From contig NC_080701.1 in the NCBI RefSeq assembly GCF_030445035.2, positions 20,366,798-20,430,797 of the forward strand: a stretch of DNA of 64,000 bases, in the 5' to 3' direction. Origin of the DNA: Dasypus novemcinctus. Taxonomy: Eukaryota; Chordata; Mammalia; Cingulata; Dasypodidae. How positions within the stretch are numbered: position 1 is the stretch's first letter; each line of letters opens with the position of its first letter. Shown here piece by piece: positions 29,583 through 57,030 of the stretch. A model generated the notes under the pieces. The model saw nothing but the letters and a program-made list of their open reading frames with translations, was not told the DNA's origin and did no database searches. Both the position numbers and the translations under genes were made by a program.

Positions 29583-29989
29583 GGGAAGCGGACTTGGCCC
29601 AATGGATAGGGCGTCTGCCTACCACATGGGAGGTCCGCGGTTCAAACCCAGGGCCTCCTCGACCCGTGTGGAGCTGGCCCATGTGCAGTGCTGATGCGCG
29701 CAAGGAGTGCTGTGCCATGCAGGGGTGCCCCCCGTGTAGGAGATCCCCACGCACAAGGAGTGCACCCCATAAGGAGAGCTGCCCAGCGTGAAAGAAAGTG
29801 CAGACTGCCCAAGAATGGTGCGCACACACGGAGAGCTGACACAAGATGATGATGCAACAAAAAGAGACAGATTCTGGGTGCCACTGTTAAGGATAGAAGT
29901 GGTCACAGAAGAACACATAGCGAATGGACACAGAGCAGACAACTGGGGTGGGGGGGAGAAAAATAAAAAATGTTTAAAAAAAAAAAAAA
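29583..29989 (+). repeat. DAS-III SINE, + strand
   Basis: A complete copy with A box TTGGCCCAATGG and B box GGTTCAAACCC, flanked by the target duplication AAATGAATCA. Confidence 0.95.
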
Positions 29990-30167
29990 AATGAATCAAG
30001 GCTAAATTCTTTTTACAAATGAAGATCTAGGGCCCAAGTTGGGGATGAGAACCCAAGCCAATAGCTGTCGCTGAGAACAGAGTCTACTTTTTACTCCCTT
30101 CTTCAAGTCCTAATCAAACCATCCTTCAAGAGCCAGCTTAAATGCTGATTCCTAAAAGAAGTTCTTG

Positions 30168-30509
30168 GGGAAGTAGATGTGGCTCCAGCAGTTGAGTGCC
30201 CACCTACCACACAGGAGGTATCAGGTTCAGTTTCTGGTGCCTCCTAAAGAAGATGAGCAAGACAGCGAGCTGACGTGACAGGTGGGCACAACATGATGCA
30301 ACACAAAGACACGAGGAAACATGAGAGACAAAACAAGCAGGGAGCAGAGGTGGATCAAGCAATTGAGCACCTCTCTCCCACATGGGAGGTCCCGGGTTCT
30401 GTTCCCGGTGCCTCCTAAAAAAAAAAAGATGAGCACACAATAAACAGAAAGCAGACTGCAAGCACAAACGAGGGGCAGGGGGAGAAATAAAATCTTTTAA
30501 AAAAGAAAA
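30168..30509 (+). repeat. DAS-type two-headed SINE, + strand
   Basis: Head 1 GGGAAGTAGATGTGGCTCCA, head 2 GGGAGCAGAGGTGGATCAAG at about 30340, and a tail with AATAAA. Confidence 0.9.
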
Positions 30510-30689
30510 CGTAGGGTTTATTGCTTTCTGCCTTGTATTAGTGAACAAAACTTGGTTTCACAACAAACCACATTCTCAGAGGATGAGGGCCTCTCTTAAT
30601 CGTCCTGGTTTCTCCCAATGTACCTTTACAGAGTGAAGGCTTACAAACGTTCACTGAATGGCTCCATTGGGAGGGGGTGGGGGAACTAG

Positions 30690-30870
30690 CATTCATTGAA
30701 CACTTGCACACACTTAGGACAGAGCACTCTGCCAAGTGCTTTACAAATACTCTAAAGGAGATACTCCATTTTATAAATGAAAAGAACTGAGAAGTTCAGT
30801 AACTTGCCCAGGATGGCAGTTTAGTGATGAAACCAAGACCCAAACGTATGCCAGTCCTCTATGCATGATC
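30690..30870 (-). repeat. MIR-family SINE, minus strand
   Basis: Reversed landmarks: CATTCATTGAACACTTGC, then CATTTTATAAATGAAAAG, then GTAACTTGCCCAGGATGG. Confidence 0.85.
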
Positions 30871-31398
30871 TTAAAGTGTTTTCCAAATATATCACTTAAA
30901 ATATTTCACAATTCCCAATCCTTTTACACATCTCTTAACCATCATCCGCTTTGTTCCTTCCACCACTACTTCTGGGTACCGCCCTCCAACTTTGTATGCC
31001 CACCAGCATACATCTTTCTTGGGGAGTAGAAATGTATCAAGTCCACCACAATTACTCCTAATATCTCTGGCAACCCAGTTTACAGGCATTTACCATGGTA
31101 AATGACCAGAGACTTTCGGTGTGTTTGGGGGAAGAAAGGAATTTCCTTATTGCAAGGACCCTAGATTCTGCTCAAAGTGATTTTGCCAAAAGAGAGCTTG
31201 TGAAATCCCATCTCAGTTCCCGGAGTCTGGGAAGAAGGCGTGAGGGGAAGGGAAAGAACTTTGCCCGTTTCCCGGAAGGATCTCAGTAAGCCCGGTCACC
31301 TCAAGGCCAGACAACCTGGAGACCAAATTTTGCCCATTTCGTTAAACTAAATTACGTCTCAATCTTTCAACAGCAAGTGCAGTCAAAAGGGCCTCCTT
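30871..31398. other. Unique spacer 5' of PLPBP
   Basis: No repeat or gene is recognised. Small frames on both strands are unsupported. Confidence 0.5.
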
Positions 31399-31747
31399 AA
31401 ACGGACTTTGGCCCAGCGGTTAGGGCGTCCGTCTACCATATGGGAGGTCCGCGGTTCAAACCCCGGGCCTCCTTGACCCGTGTGGAGCTGGCCATGTGCA
31501 GTGCTGATGCGCGCAAGGAGTGCCGTGCCACGCAAGGGTGTCCCCCGCGTGGGGGAGCCCCACGCGCAAGGAGTGCGCCCGTGAGGAAAGCCGCCCAGCG
31601 TGAAAAGAAAGTGCAGCCTGCCCAGGAATGGTGCCGCTGACAACAGAAGCGGACAAAGAAACAAGACGCAGCAAATAGACACCAAGAACAGACAACCAGG
31701 GGAGGGGGGGAATTAAATAAATAAATCTTTAAAAAAAAAAAAAAAAA
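31399..31747 (+). repeat. DAS-III SINE, + strand, upstream of PLPBP promoter
   Basis: Nearly full-length and close to the family consensus (CCCAGCGGTTAGGGCGTCCG; B box GGTTCAAACCCC). The target duplication GGGCCTCCT flanks it. It ends about 0.4 kb before the CpG island. Confidence 0.95.
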
Positions 31748-32281
31748 GGGGCCTCCTCAATATAACTGACCTCTTTCCTTGTCCATAGCACCTACTATTT
31801 CACCGTCTGGCTATAAAATTTACCATTTTACTGTGGGACCATTGTACTGTTATCTCTTCAAGTTTTCTTCTGAATCTCTTAACGGTTCCTCAGGGGGCCC
31901 ATGTGCGATACTAAAAACCAAGTCTCCTGCTCCGGCCCCTTCTACCCCAGGCCCCTTGGCCCACGACATCAGCTCACAGCGCTCGGAGTCAGGGGCCGGG
32001 AAACCTTGGGAGGCATTTTGAAATGGAGCTGAATCCCGAGAACCGGCAGCGTTTTCCGCGCCAGGAAATTCCCTTTCAGGGGAGAAGGTGCAGCAGTGAC
32101 TCCGACAGTAAAAAGAGAAGAACCCAAGCCGGGAACCCCTGAACAACCCCGAGCCCTGAGTCCCGCCAAGCCAGCGCCAGCGCGGGCGGCGGGCGACCTC
32201 CCCAAGATGGCCGGCCCCGAGGGGCGGTGCCGCTCGCTACGCCCGCCTCCGTCCCCGCCCCCACGCCGCCCGGGTGTATCG

Positions 32282-47787
<15,506 letters not shown>

Positions 47788-48962
47788 GCCGAGGAACAGC
47801 CCAGCAGTGGCTCACAACCTCCGCGCGCTGCCCAGGAAGACTTAACTATGCACTAAGCGAAATTTCAGTTTTGATATCCTGCACATTACAACACAGCCGT
47901 GCTCTCCCTATGCCCCAGGTAGAGATGGCTAATGACCGTGTGTGTTGATGGAAGCTCCTTCAAGCAGTGGCTTTAGATTGGGTTTGAGGAATTCCAGACA
48001 GTTCTGAGGCATTCCAAGGATACCAAACCATTAGCAAGGAGTTGAGCTCAGTATTGAATCCTGCCCAGAAGCAGCAACCAATCATGAATGTCTTCTCCAG
48101 ACTAAAATTTGGTCACCGATGCCTATATGCATTGCAGTCAGAAGGGATTTCCATTCATCATCTGCTTTACTAGAAAATTCTCTCAATGTTAACAGCTTCC
48201 TACAGACTCCTGGGATGTCAGTCCCCGTTTTCTACCCTACCAAGTCAGCCTTGGAAGATATCCTCTACTCTAGCCCGGCAGTACAGGTAATTTCAGGACA
48301 TGGCTCAAGTTAACACTCCACACCCATTGTTGCTGATGAGAGCCCACGTGACTGGCCACACGGTGGTATTGACCCTGAAAATTGCAACAGTAGTGTACAT
48401 TGAACTTGGGCCCTTCTGCCTCCTGAAGAGGCAGGACTTTGAGCTTTTTCCTCTGGGATCTACAGGGACGAGGTGATTTCATATGATTTCTTCTCCACCA
48501 TAATTTTCTTTTTATCAAAGACAAGCCAATGAATCTCACTGCTCTCTGGAAATGAAAGATTCTTCAAAGCCAGTCCAAGCACATGGTTTCAGCAAAGCCT
48601 GGTTTTGAGGTTCCTTTCCCAGAGGAGCACTTTCCAGCACATGTATAGCCTCCTCGTTCTGTTTGTAAGTCAGAATTTTGCAACTCTTCTTGTTATTGAA
48701 ATAGCAAGAGCTTCAAATACCAGAAAGCACTGTCACTCATGACAGATGGCTGCAGTGCAGGTTGTTACATTTCTAGATGGCCTTTTCTCTTATTTATCCC
48801 AGCCCAGTCTTCAATTTTATGAACTTATTTTGTTTTCACAACGTGATGCTGCTGCTGAATGTAATTTTGTAAAACAACTCATTATGATTCCTGTACTGTT
48901 TCAATCAAAGCTATAGTGTGATATTTCAGTCTATTAAATAAAAATGAGTTTGAATTATACCA
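47788..48962 (+). other. PLPBP: PLPBP 3' UTR
   Basis: A repeat-free 1.17-kb stretch from the stop codon to just past the AATAAA at 48937. Confidence 0.8.
48937..48942 (+). terminator. PLPBP: PLPBP polyadenylation signal
   Basis: AATAAA in the context TATTAAATAAAAATGAG, about 1.15 kb after the stop codon. A T-rich region (GATTTATTTTTTTTATG) follows at about 48990. Confidence 0.82.
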
Positions 48963-49636
48963 TCTGTGCCAATTACAAAGCAATTAAAAGATTTATTTTT
49001 TTTATGCTGTGGTGTAGTGAGTGAGTACGGCAGGAGGGGGCGCTGGGAGCAGCTGCGCCCATCAGTACGCATGGGGCCAGCCGGCTTTGGAGGAGGACAC
49101 CCCTGGGGCCACAGCCACAGTCAAGCCGTGAGGACAGAGGGATTCTGAATGTCCAAGGGCAAGAAGATGTAATGTTGACATTTCAGGAATTACAAAAATA
49201 AAGAGGTCCCCTCTCGCTGTAAGGAACTCTGTTCAGCTGCCTCTAGGTGGCGGCATTGGCCAGCCTGGGGAAGCGAACACTACCGCCCCACAGTCCACAA
49301 ATGGCCCTGGAGGCGACCCTGGTCATTTAGTGTCACCCCTTTTTATAGAAAGAAATGGAAGTTAGAGCAGAGATGATTTTCCCAAGTAATACAGCTGGCT
49401 CCTGAAGAGCCGCCGGGTCTTGGAGCTCCACGTCTTTGCTGACTTGGCGAGGGTTCTGAGAGTGGCTGCAGAACCCTTCAGGAAAGGAGAGCCGGAAAGA
49501 GCTCTTCTGTCTAGGGACTGAGAACAACGAAGGGAGCAGGTGAGCTGCGGGGGTGAGTCAGATCCAGTTAAAGGAAAGGAAACACGGATGTCCGTCCAGT
49601 GTGCCTCCAGACGGACATTATTCAGAGAAAACTGAG
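48963..49636. other. Spacer downstream of PLPBP
   Basis: Unique sequence with one strong CTCF-like motif (49240-49254) and a weaker GGAGGGGGCGCTG core near 49032-49044. No gene is recognised. Confidence 0.5.
49240..49254 (+). promoter_or_regulatory. CTCF-like motif
   Basis: The 15-mer CCTCTAGGTGGCGGC fits every position of the CTCF core pattern CCWSYAGRKGGCRSY. It lies in unique DNA 0.3 kb after the PLPBP 3' end. Binding is inferred. Confidence 0.6.
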
Positions 49637-49808
49637 CCTCCTTCCTTTCTGCCCTTCCCCTTTCTCTCTCTTCCTTCCTTTCCTCCCTTCCCCTCTTTCC
49701 TTCCTCTTCCTCTCTCTTTTCTTTCTGTTTCTTCCCCCCCCACCCGCTTTCCTTTCTTCTTTTCCTTTCCTTTTCCTTTCCCTTCCCTTTCTTCCTCCCT
49801 CTCTTTCC
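49637..49808 (+). repeat. Polypyrimidine (CT-rich) tract, about 170 bp
   Basis: The + strand is almost purely C/T, with only a few G or A interruptions; CTTCC and TTTCC units recur. The minus strand is a GGAAA-rich purine run. Confidence 0.9.
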
Positions 49809-49874
49809 TAGGTCTTCAGAAAAATGCAGAAAGTACTGAGTGCTTATGTTGCCACACACATACAGTTTTCCCTG

Positions 49875-50165
49875 TTAATGTATTAGTTGTCACATTTGTT
49901 ACAATTGAACAAATATTATACATTATCACCTAAAGTCCATTGTCACATTAGGATTCACTCTTTGTACAGTTCTCTGGGATGTGGGTATGGGTGTAACATA
50001 AACAACATAAAATTTCCCTTTTTAACCACTTTCAAGTATATAATTGCCATTCACAATGTTGTGCTACCAGCAATCCCATCCATTACCAAAACTTTTCCAT
50101 CACCCCAAACAGAAACTTTACACCAGTTGAGCATTAACTTCGCCGTTCCCCAGCCCTGCTCCTCT
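49875..50165 (-). repeat. L1 3' UTR fragment, minus strand
   Basis: TTAGGATTCACTCTTTGTACAG, AAAATTTCCCTTTTTAACCAC and ACAATGTTGTGCTACCA match the reversed L1 3' end also seen at 37590. Confidence 0.8.
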
Positions 50166-53100
50166 CCGGGTGACCTTGTCTTTTGTTACACACGATTGGC
50201 AGCAGGCTGGGTTATTTCCAGAGTCTCATCAAAGCTGTGACAGCATCCCACAGCCCATTTCCTGAGGTCAACGGCACTGCTCTCCTGGGCCAGCTCCGCC
50301 CGTCAGCACAGCCGTCTCTCCGAGGATGCCGCCAGTGGCGCTGGGCCCCACCTGCCCTGGTGCCAGCCTCTGGAGGTTCACGCTGCCCCAAGACCCCCCA
50401 ATAAACCATCAAGGCTTTGCCATCTTGGGCAGGTCATAACAGATTTCTGCCTCTTCCATCACTTGACAGAGCAACCTCTTAAAAGTTAACACACACTTTT
50501 TTTTTTAATAGTACCCTGTAAAGCACTCTTTCGCCTTTTCTCTCACGACAGTTGGCAGGGCATTTGATGTTACCCATTTATGGACACAGGCACTGAGCCT
50601 CAGAGAAGGTCTACTGCTCTCCTTGACTGAGGTCAGAGTGAGTGGTGGCAGAGCAAGGAACAAGCTTGGGGCTCTTGATCTCTGGTCCAGAAATTGGCCA
50701 CGACACCACTCTGCTCGCTTCTGTTAACCTCGGACGTGAGTGATTGGAAAGAGGCACATTCTTAGGTCTTCAGGTTTAATTTAAGGGAAACTTCTGTACC
50801 ATAAAAGAAATCCATCGTTTTGGTCTACTGTAATTGCTGAGAGTTGACACATCTTAGTGCAAAACAAACTTTGAATCCAAGTGGTAGGGGCGAGAAGGAA
50901 GCGAAACCCACCAATAAGGATGATCCGTTCTCCCTACTCCAGAGACACACGGGTCCACAGGCTGCAGCGTACGGAGTGTAAAAATCACCCTCCTCTTACC
51001 CATCGCCTCAGCCCCCACAAGTGTGGCAATGAGTTCTCTTCTCCAATGCTGGTTTGGAGGGACAAGGGGGACTGGGACATCATTAAAACCCAAGATACCT
51101 GGGAATTAGGGCTCCAAGTCTCACCTTCGGGAAAGAAGCCCCATATTTCCCACCAAAGATCTGAGGCAGGAAGGACTCGCCCCACCGATTCCTGAAACGC
51201 TGAAATAAGAGTGGGATGTCATCAGTGGTATAAATGGAAATAATTTACTCTGGGAACCGCGACTGTCTTTGCCGTGAAATCAGTTGAACACTATTACATC
51301 AGCCACATGACTCAGGGCAAAAGAATCCAAACACCTCCTCCCTCAAAAGGTTTTACTGCTCTGCCCGCCCCTCAAGAGGCACATATGTAAAGAACTTTCT
51401 TTTCCACCCAGTTCGCCTCGGCGGGCATCCACCACGGCTGTGTGTGCTGCATCCCTGATTACAAGGTCGAGGGTCCTTAACTTTAAGTTCCTGCCCTCTC
51501 ATCACTCCAAGGTCCCAAGAGCCACCACAAGTTCAGCGCAGATGCGCTGGAAGGGCACGTGGTGGGGACAGAGGAGGCGGCTCTCGGCACCTTCCTTGTC
51601 TGTAAAATGAATGTTGCAAGCTCCCAGTCCCGAGCTTTGAAATCACCTTGAAACAGGAGCCGCTCTGGGAGCTCCAGAGCACTTTCCCAAACGGCTCTGT
51701 TCCACCAGCAAGCTGGGGGCTCTCGGGGCAAATGACACCCCCCCCCCCAGCCCAGGCCTCAGGAGAGGCTGCGCTGCTCCCCAGCTTCGGAGCCACGCCT
51801 GACGCAGCTGCCAATCTCCAAAATAAAACCAGCATGTGACCTGATTCTCCAGATGTCCTCGAGAAACGAGCACAAACTCGGGCCAACCCTGAAGCCAAAA
51901 AGGGAAGATGAGAAGTGGGAGAGAGAAAAAGAGGTGAAGAAAAAAATATAAAACAACTTGGCTGGACATGAAAGGTATCTCGTCGTCTGTTCCCCATTAG
52001 GCACCATTCCCTTAAAATCTGCAGCCTCAACATAATTCTCCCGACCAGAAACTCTCTGGAGAGATGGTGTCAGAAGGAAAAACAAGCCGAAGTGCATCTT
52101 CTGACAGCAAAGTCACTTAAAACCCTGCAGGGAGAGGGGGAGATACGTCTGCCCCGGGATGGAACCGAGGAACAAGGGCGAAGTGGAACTCCAGGTCCTT
52201 CCCCCCAACCCATCCTTCTAATGCCCAAGGATCTGCTTGCCTGGTTTCTAGAACTGTGAACGCAACATGAAATCCCACAGTGCTCAAGCCCTGACGGCCC
52301 TGATCAGGAACTCAGAAGGGTTGCTTTAGGAAAAAACGAAAGGATCCCGAGCTGGGATAACTCCCCTTGCCCATTTCTGGCACGCAGCTCCGCAGGCAGC
52401 TCCGGCCTCTCCTTCCCAGCGGCCTTCGACCTGCCCATGGGCAAGCAGACTCGCACTGGGGAAGCCGGAGCCACCCCAGCCTGCAGGAGCTGGGGGGGGG
52501 GGGGAGCAGAGGGAGGATTCTGGAAGGGTGAGGGGGCCGGGGCAGGCGAGGGGCCAGTCCTGTGCTTGGGTTTCTGGAGCGGGCATCCTGTTAGAGCGCA
52601 TTGGTGTTTTGTTTTGTTTTTTCAAAGGAAGAAAAACTAATCAGAAGAAAGAAGCCTGAGCTCTGCCCTGCCTTTTGGACTTGTTTATTACTGGGATATC
52701 TGATTTCAGCAGAGGAAGCCGGCACTGAAGCAAGGTTTTTATTGGCCGTGAGCAAGAGGAATTCAGGGTTTTGCCTTTGATTTGGCTTCCCCAGAACAGG
52801 AGGCACTGAAGCTTGCTTGATGGATTCTGGGGCCTCCAGAATTCCCAGTTTCTGCAGCACCGACTTAAAAATCCCTCCAGAAGGAATTTTTGGAGTGTGG
52901 AGCCAGGGGACCAGAGGGGACACCCAATTAGGGGACGGACGAGAGCTTACAAGCTCTGAAGGTGGCTCCAGGGGAGCCCGAGTGAGGGGTGCTCTCGCCC
53001 CGGGAGAGCTGGGGGAGCAGAGGGCCGGCTTGGATGAAAGCAGGGTGTTCCGAGCCGCGGCTCCAGCCCGCAGCCAGGCCGGGCCTGATGGATTCAATGT

Positions 53101-53755
53101 GTGGACGGCGGAGCCAGGGAGGAGGCCGCCTCTGCCAACAGCCCCATCTGCTGGCGCTGGGCCCGGGCTCTGGGGAGGGGGCTCGGCAGCTGAGCTGCAG
53201 GCGCAGCCCCCCGAGGGTGCCCCACAGACGCCCCGGTGCACAGAGAGCCGCTGGTGGGTCTGCAAGCCAAGGGCAGTTCTTCCTCCACTCCTGCTGGTTT
53301 CCCCAGAGCAGCCTTCCATGGCCCGGGGAGGCAGGGCAGTGGGGGTCTCTGGCCCCCTCCGCTGTTTTCCTTCTCTCTAGCCCACCTCTAGCTACCTCCC
53401 TCTCGGATCTCCCCTCACCGATGGCAGGAGAACCCCAAGCCTGAGCTGAGCCTGCTCTGACTCCGCTTGACGCCCCCCCACCGAGCAGCCCCAGCTGACG
53501 GTGGAAGCTCACCGGGCCGAGGTGCTGGACTCGGGGGCCTGGGCGGACCTCAGAGGGCAGCCCCTCGGCCGGAGCGCCCGTCTCTTCACGGTCCGGGTCT
53601 GGGAGTCGTCGGCCGTGTGAGGGTGCCACCTGGGCCAGGCGGGGGTGGGCCCTCTCTGGGTCCCACTTCAAGGCACCGGGTCATCAGGGGACTTTAGGTA
53701 GGTCATTTGAGGATGTTCTTACAGGGAAAAGAGCTGCAGGAATAAAAGAGGATGA
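50166..53755. other. PLPBP-ADGRA2 spacer, mostly unique, GC-rich to the right
   Basis: Contains a MIR at 50510-50720, homopolymer runs (C11 at 51738, G13 at 52492), and a GC-rich block (52800-53700) with long overlapping open frames on both strands. No exon of a known gene was recognised. Regulatory DNA or a non-coding transcript is possible. Confidence 0.45.
50510..50720 (-). repeat. MIR-family SINE, minus strand
   Basis: TTACCCATTTATGGACACAGG, CACTGAGCCTCAGAGAAGG and AGTGGTGGCAGAGCAAGGA give reversed MIR landmarks. Confidence 0.75.
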
Positions 53756-54133
53756 TGGGGGAAGAGACTGTGGCTCAAGCGACTGAGCTCCCACCTCCCA
53801 CATGGGAGGTCCCGGGTTCAGTTCCCGGGGCCTCCTAAAGAAGATGAGCAAAACAGTGAGCAGAGGCAACGGGCAGGCAGGGCGAGCTGACGTAACAAGG
53901 TGACGTAACAACATGACGTGATAAGAGACACGAGGAAACCAGTGAGAGACACCACAAAGCAGGGAGCTGAGGTGGCCCAGGCGATTAGGCACCTCCCTCC
54001 CTCATTGGAGGTCCCAGGTTCGGTTCCCAGTGCCTCCTGAAAAGAAGACAAGCACACAACAAGGAGACGCAGCAAATGCAAACAATAAGGGGATGGGGAG
54101 AAATAAATGAATGAAATAAATCTTTAAAAAAAA
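53756..54133 (+). repeat. DAS-type two-headed SINE, + strand
   Basis: Head 1 GGGGAAGAGACTGTGGCTCA, head 2 GGGAGCTGAGGTGGCCCAGG at about 53960, and an AAATAAATGAATG tail. Confidence 0.92.
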
Positions 54134-54142
54134 AGTAGATGA

Positions 54143-54338
54143 TAGGAGTGGATGTAGCTCAAGTGGTTGAGTGCCTGCTTCCCATTTACGAGGTCCAGGA
54201 GTCAACCCCAGTAACCCCTAAAAAAAAAACAAAAAAAACAGAAAAAAAAACCCTCTCATTGGGGAGCAGTGGTTGAGTGCCTGTTTCCCATCTACAAGGT
54301 CCTGGGTTCAATCCCAGGAACCTCCTAAAAAAAAAAGA
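54143..54338 (+). repeat. Two tRNA-Ala-head SINE monomers, + strand
   Basis: Heads at about 54146 (GGAGTGGATGTAGCTCAAGT) and 54260 (GGGGAGCAGTGGTTGAGTG; 5' part shortened). AGATGATAG repeats flank the pair. Confidence 0.8.
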
Positions 54339-54636
54339 GAGAGATGATAGCCCGTACTGCTATGGCACAGAAAGGAATAAGGCCAAAAGAACTTCTGCAA
54401 GCCCCCTCCCCGCTCACACACACAGAGCCATGATGGGTGCTGCACGTTAGGGGATGTAGAGTCATAGCACCTGGCACCAGGCTGACGGAATTCGTATCCC
54501 AGGTCTGTTCCTTACCAGCCAACTTACCTTGTGCCAGATGCTTGACCTCCTTGGTGCCTTCCTTTCCTCAGCTGTAGACTTAATTTAAGAGTAATGGCCT
54601 CCTGGCATGGTTGTGATGATTAAATGTGATATTATG

Positions 54637-55456
54637 GGAAGCAGGTGTGGCTCAAGTAATTGAGCTCCCGCCTACCACATGGGAGGTCCCGGGTTCAGTT
54701 CCCTGTGCCTCCTGGAAAAGACAAGTGAGCTGGTGCGATGGGCTGGCATGGTGAGCTGACACAACAAGATGATGCAACAAGGAGATACAAAGAGGAAGCA
54801 CAATGAGAGGGACAACAAAGCAGGGAGTGGAGGTAGCTCAAGCAACTGCGCGCCTCTCTCCCACATGGAAGGTCCCAAGTTCGGTTCCCGGTGCCTCCTA
54901 AAGAGAAGACGAGCAGACACAGAGAGCACACAGAGAATGGCCCCATGGGTGGCGGACTTGGCCCAGTGGTTAGGGCGTCCGTCTACCACATGGGAGGTCC
55001 GCGGTTCAAACCCCGGGCCTCCTTGACCCGTGTGGAGCTGGCCCATGAGCAGTGCTGATGCACGCAAGGAGTGCAGTGCCACGCAGGGGTGTCCCCCGCG
55101 TAGGGGAGCCCCACACGCAAGGAGTGCGCCCCATAAGGAGAGCCGCCCGGCGCAACAGAAAGTGCAGCCTGCCCAGGAATGGCGCCGCCCACACGGAGAG
55201 CTGACACAACAAGATGACACAACAAAAAGAGACACAGATTCCCGTGCCACTGACAACAACAGAAGCGGACAAAGAAGAACACGCAGCAAATAGACACAGA
55301 GAACAGACAACCGGTGCAGGGGGAGAAGGGGAAATAAATAAATAAATAAACCTTTTTAAAAAGAGAGAGAGAATGGACACAGAGAGCAGACAGGGAGCGT
55401 GAACAGGTGGGGATGGGACTGATTAAATAAATAAATATATATATATATATTTTTTA
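54637..55456 (+). repeat. DAS-type two-headed SINE, + strand, split by a DAS-III
   Basis: Heads at about 54640 and 54824. The tail region resumes after the inner element and ends in AAATAAATAAATATATATAT, with an (AT)n run at 55434-55450. Confidence 0.92.
54950..55368 (+). repeat. DAS-III SINE, + strand, nested
   Basis: Full-length copy close to consensus, inside the tail of the outer SINE and flanked by AGAGAATGG on both sides. Confidence 0.95.
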
Positions 55457-55525
55457 AAACGTGATACTGCATGTAAAGGGTTCTATGGCAGAACCCGGCA
55501 TACAAGAAGAGCTCAGGGAACAGGG

Positions 55526-56687
55526 AGCGTTAAGCTGAAGCTATGCTGGGCCCAGCTCCCTGCGCCTTCAGAGTCCCTTTGAACCTCTGTGGGGCAATAG
55601 GGCGGAGCATTGATGGACGGAGCAGAAAAGGGCTGTGGGGGGAAATGGGAAACCCTGGGACCTTTGTTTCTCCTGAGACTTAGAAGAACGGGGGACCGTC
55701 CCAGGGAGGGTGGGGCACCCAAACCCCAAGTCCCCCAGACTGGGGTCTCTGCCGAGTCTAGCTGACCTAACGAGGCGGGCTCGGGTCGACGGGAAGGCCT
55801 GCTTCCGCCTTAACATGCTGCCCAAACCCGGGCCCCCGAGCCTCCGGAGCATAAAAAACACGAAATCCACCCAAAGCGACCCCTGAACCCGCGTACAGGG
55901 CTCGCAGGCGGCCAGCGACGCACCCAGACACCCGCAAGTGCAGTGGCCGGGGCGAGGCCCGCAGAGAGGGCCCCCCTTGATGCAGTGCCCCAACACCGTC
56001 CCCCCACACAACCACAGGTCTTCCAGGGCGCGGTCTTAGGGAAGTAGAGCCGGCAAACCTCCCCGCATCAAAGTGTGACCTTGACCTTCAAGAGCGAAGG
56101 CCCGGGGTCCTCTGAAGCCAGAGAAGACGCAGCGAAGAGGAGGCAGATGCAGAAAGAAGCCAGGAGAGGAAAAGAAAGAAAAGTACAAGATGCTGAGGGG
56201 GAAAGGAGAGAGGCAGGAGAGACAAAGCCCTCAAGGCCAGCCCAGGACCACTCCCAGGGACCCGCTAGGAACCAGGAAGACAGCTGCTGCAGGGAATCGG
56301 GGTTCCAGGCAAGGACTTCCAGCCAACGAAAACTCCAACCTGTCAGCCAACCTGGGTACGTCCGATGAACCGGAGAGTAGGTGCTGCAGCTCTGCTGAGG
56401 CTCAGGGCCCAGCTGGCACAAGGACAGTCCAGAGACCCGAGCCCCCTGAGCCCACAGCAACCCCAGTGCCAACCGCGGACTCAGTAAAAGGGACAGAAGA
56501 GGCACGCGTAGAAAGGTCGCATCTGAGTTCAACGCTGTCACACTCAGGAGCATAAACTCCAAAGTAGGGCCCACTGGCAGGCAACAAACTCCAGAGCCAC
56601 CTGCCATGACCGTGGGACCCGGGTGTCTCCGTAGCCCTCAGGAGCGCCAGCACCTGGGGTTGTACCTACTTTGGCTGTCTCTGGGTT
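55526..56687. other. GC-rich unique spacer
   Basis: No repeat or known exon was recognised. Open frames of 120-180 codons occur on both strands and look compositional. Confidence 0.45.
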
Positions 56688-57030
56688 GTTGAGGGCAGGG
56701 AGAGGGAAGAAGAGGTGTGATATGGCGGTATTTTCGGGACTTGGGGCTGTCCTGAATGATATCGCAGGGACAGATGCTGGACATTATATATCCTGCCATG
56801 ACCCACTGGGGGAGAGTGTGAACTACAGTGTCAACTATCATCCACGCTGTGCAGCAAGGCTCCAAAATGTATTCACCAAATGCAATGAATGTGCCACGCT
56901 GATGGAAGAGGTTGTCGATATGGGAGGAGTGGGGGTGGGGAGTGGGGTATACGGGGACCTCTTATATTTTTTAATGTCACATTTTGTGTCATCTATGTAT
57001 CTTTTTTTAAAAAAGGACAATAAAAAAATT
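56688..57030 (+). repeat. 5'-truncated retroelement 3' end (copy B of a pair)
   Basis: Matches 32946-33290 in order, including GATGCTGGACATTATATATC, GCTCCAAAATGTATTCACCA and GGGGACCTCTTATATTTTTT, then an A-rich end with AATAAAAAAAT. It starts further 3' than copy A. Confidence 0.65.

Larger units (their letters stand above)
54440..55525 (+). repeat. MIR-family SINE, + strand, split by nested SINEs
   Basis: The left part (54440-54636) has CTTACCTTGTGCCAGATGC and CCTCAGCTGTAGACTTAA. The right part (55457-55525) continues GATACTGCATGTAAAGGGTT and AACCCGGCATACAAGAAG. The 0.8-kb interruption is two generations of DAS SINEs. Confidence 0.8.

Noticed and set aside
29583-29655. tRNA genes at the SINE heads
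   Set aside because: A and B boxes are present but the heads are parts of SINEs with bodies and A tails, and acceptor-stem pairing is not kept. I call no true tRNA gene.
50331-50346. CTCF-like CCGCCAGTGGCGC
   Set aside because: One base short in the AGRKGGC core.
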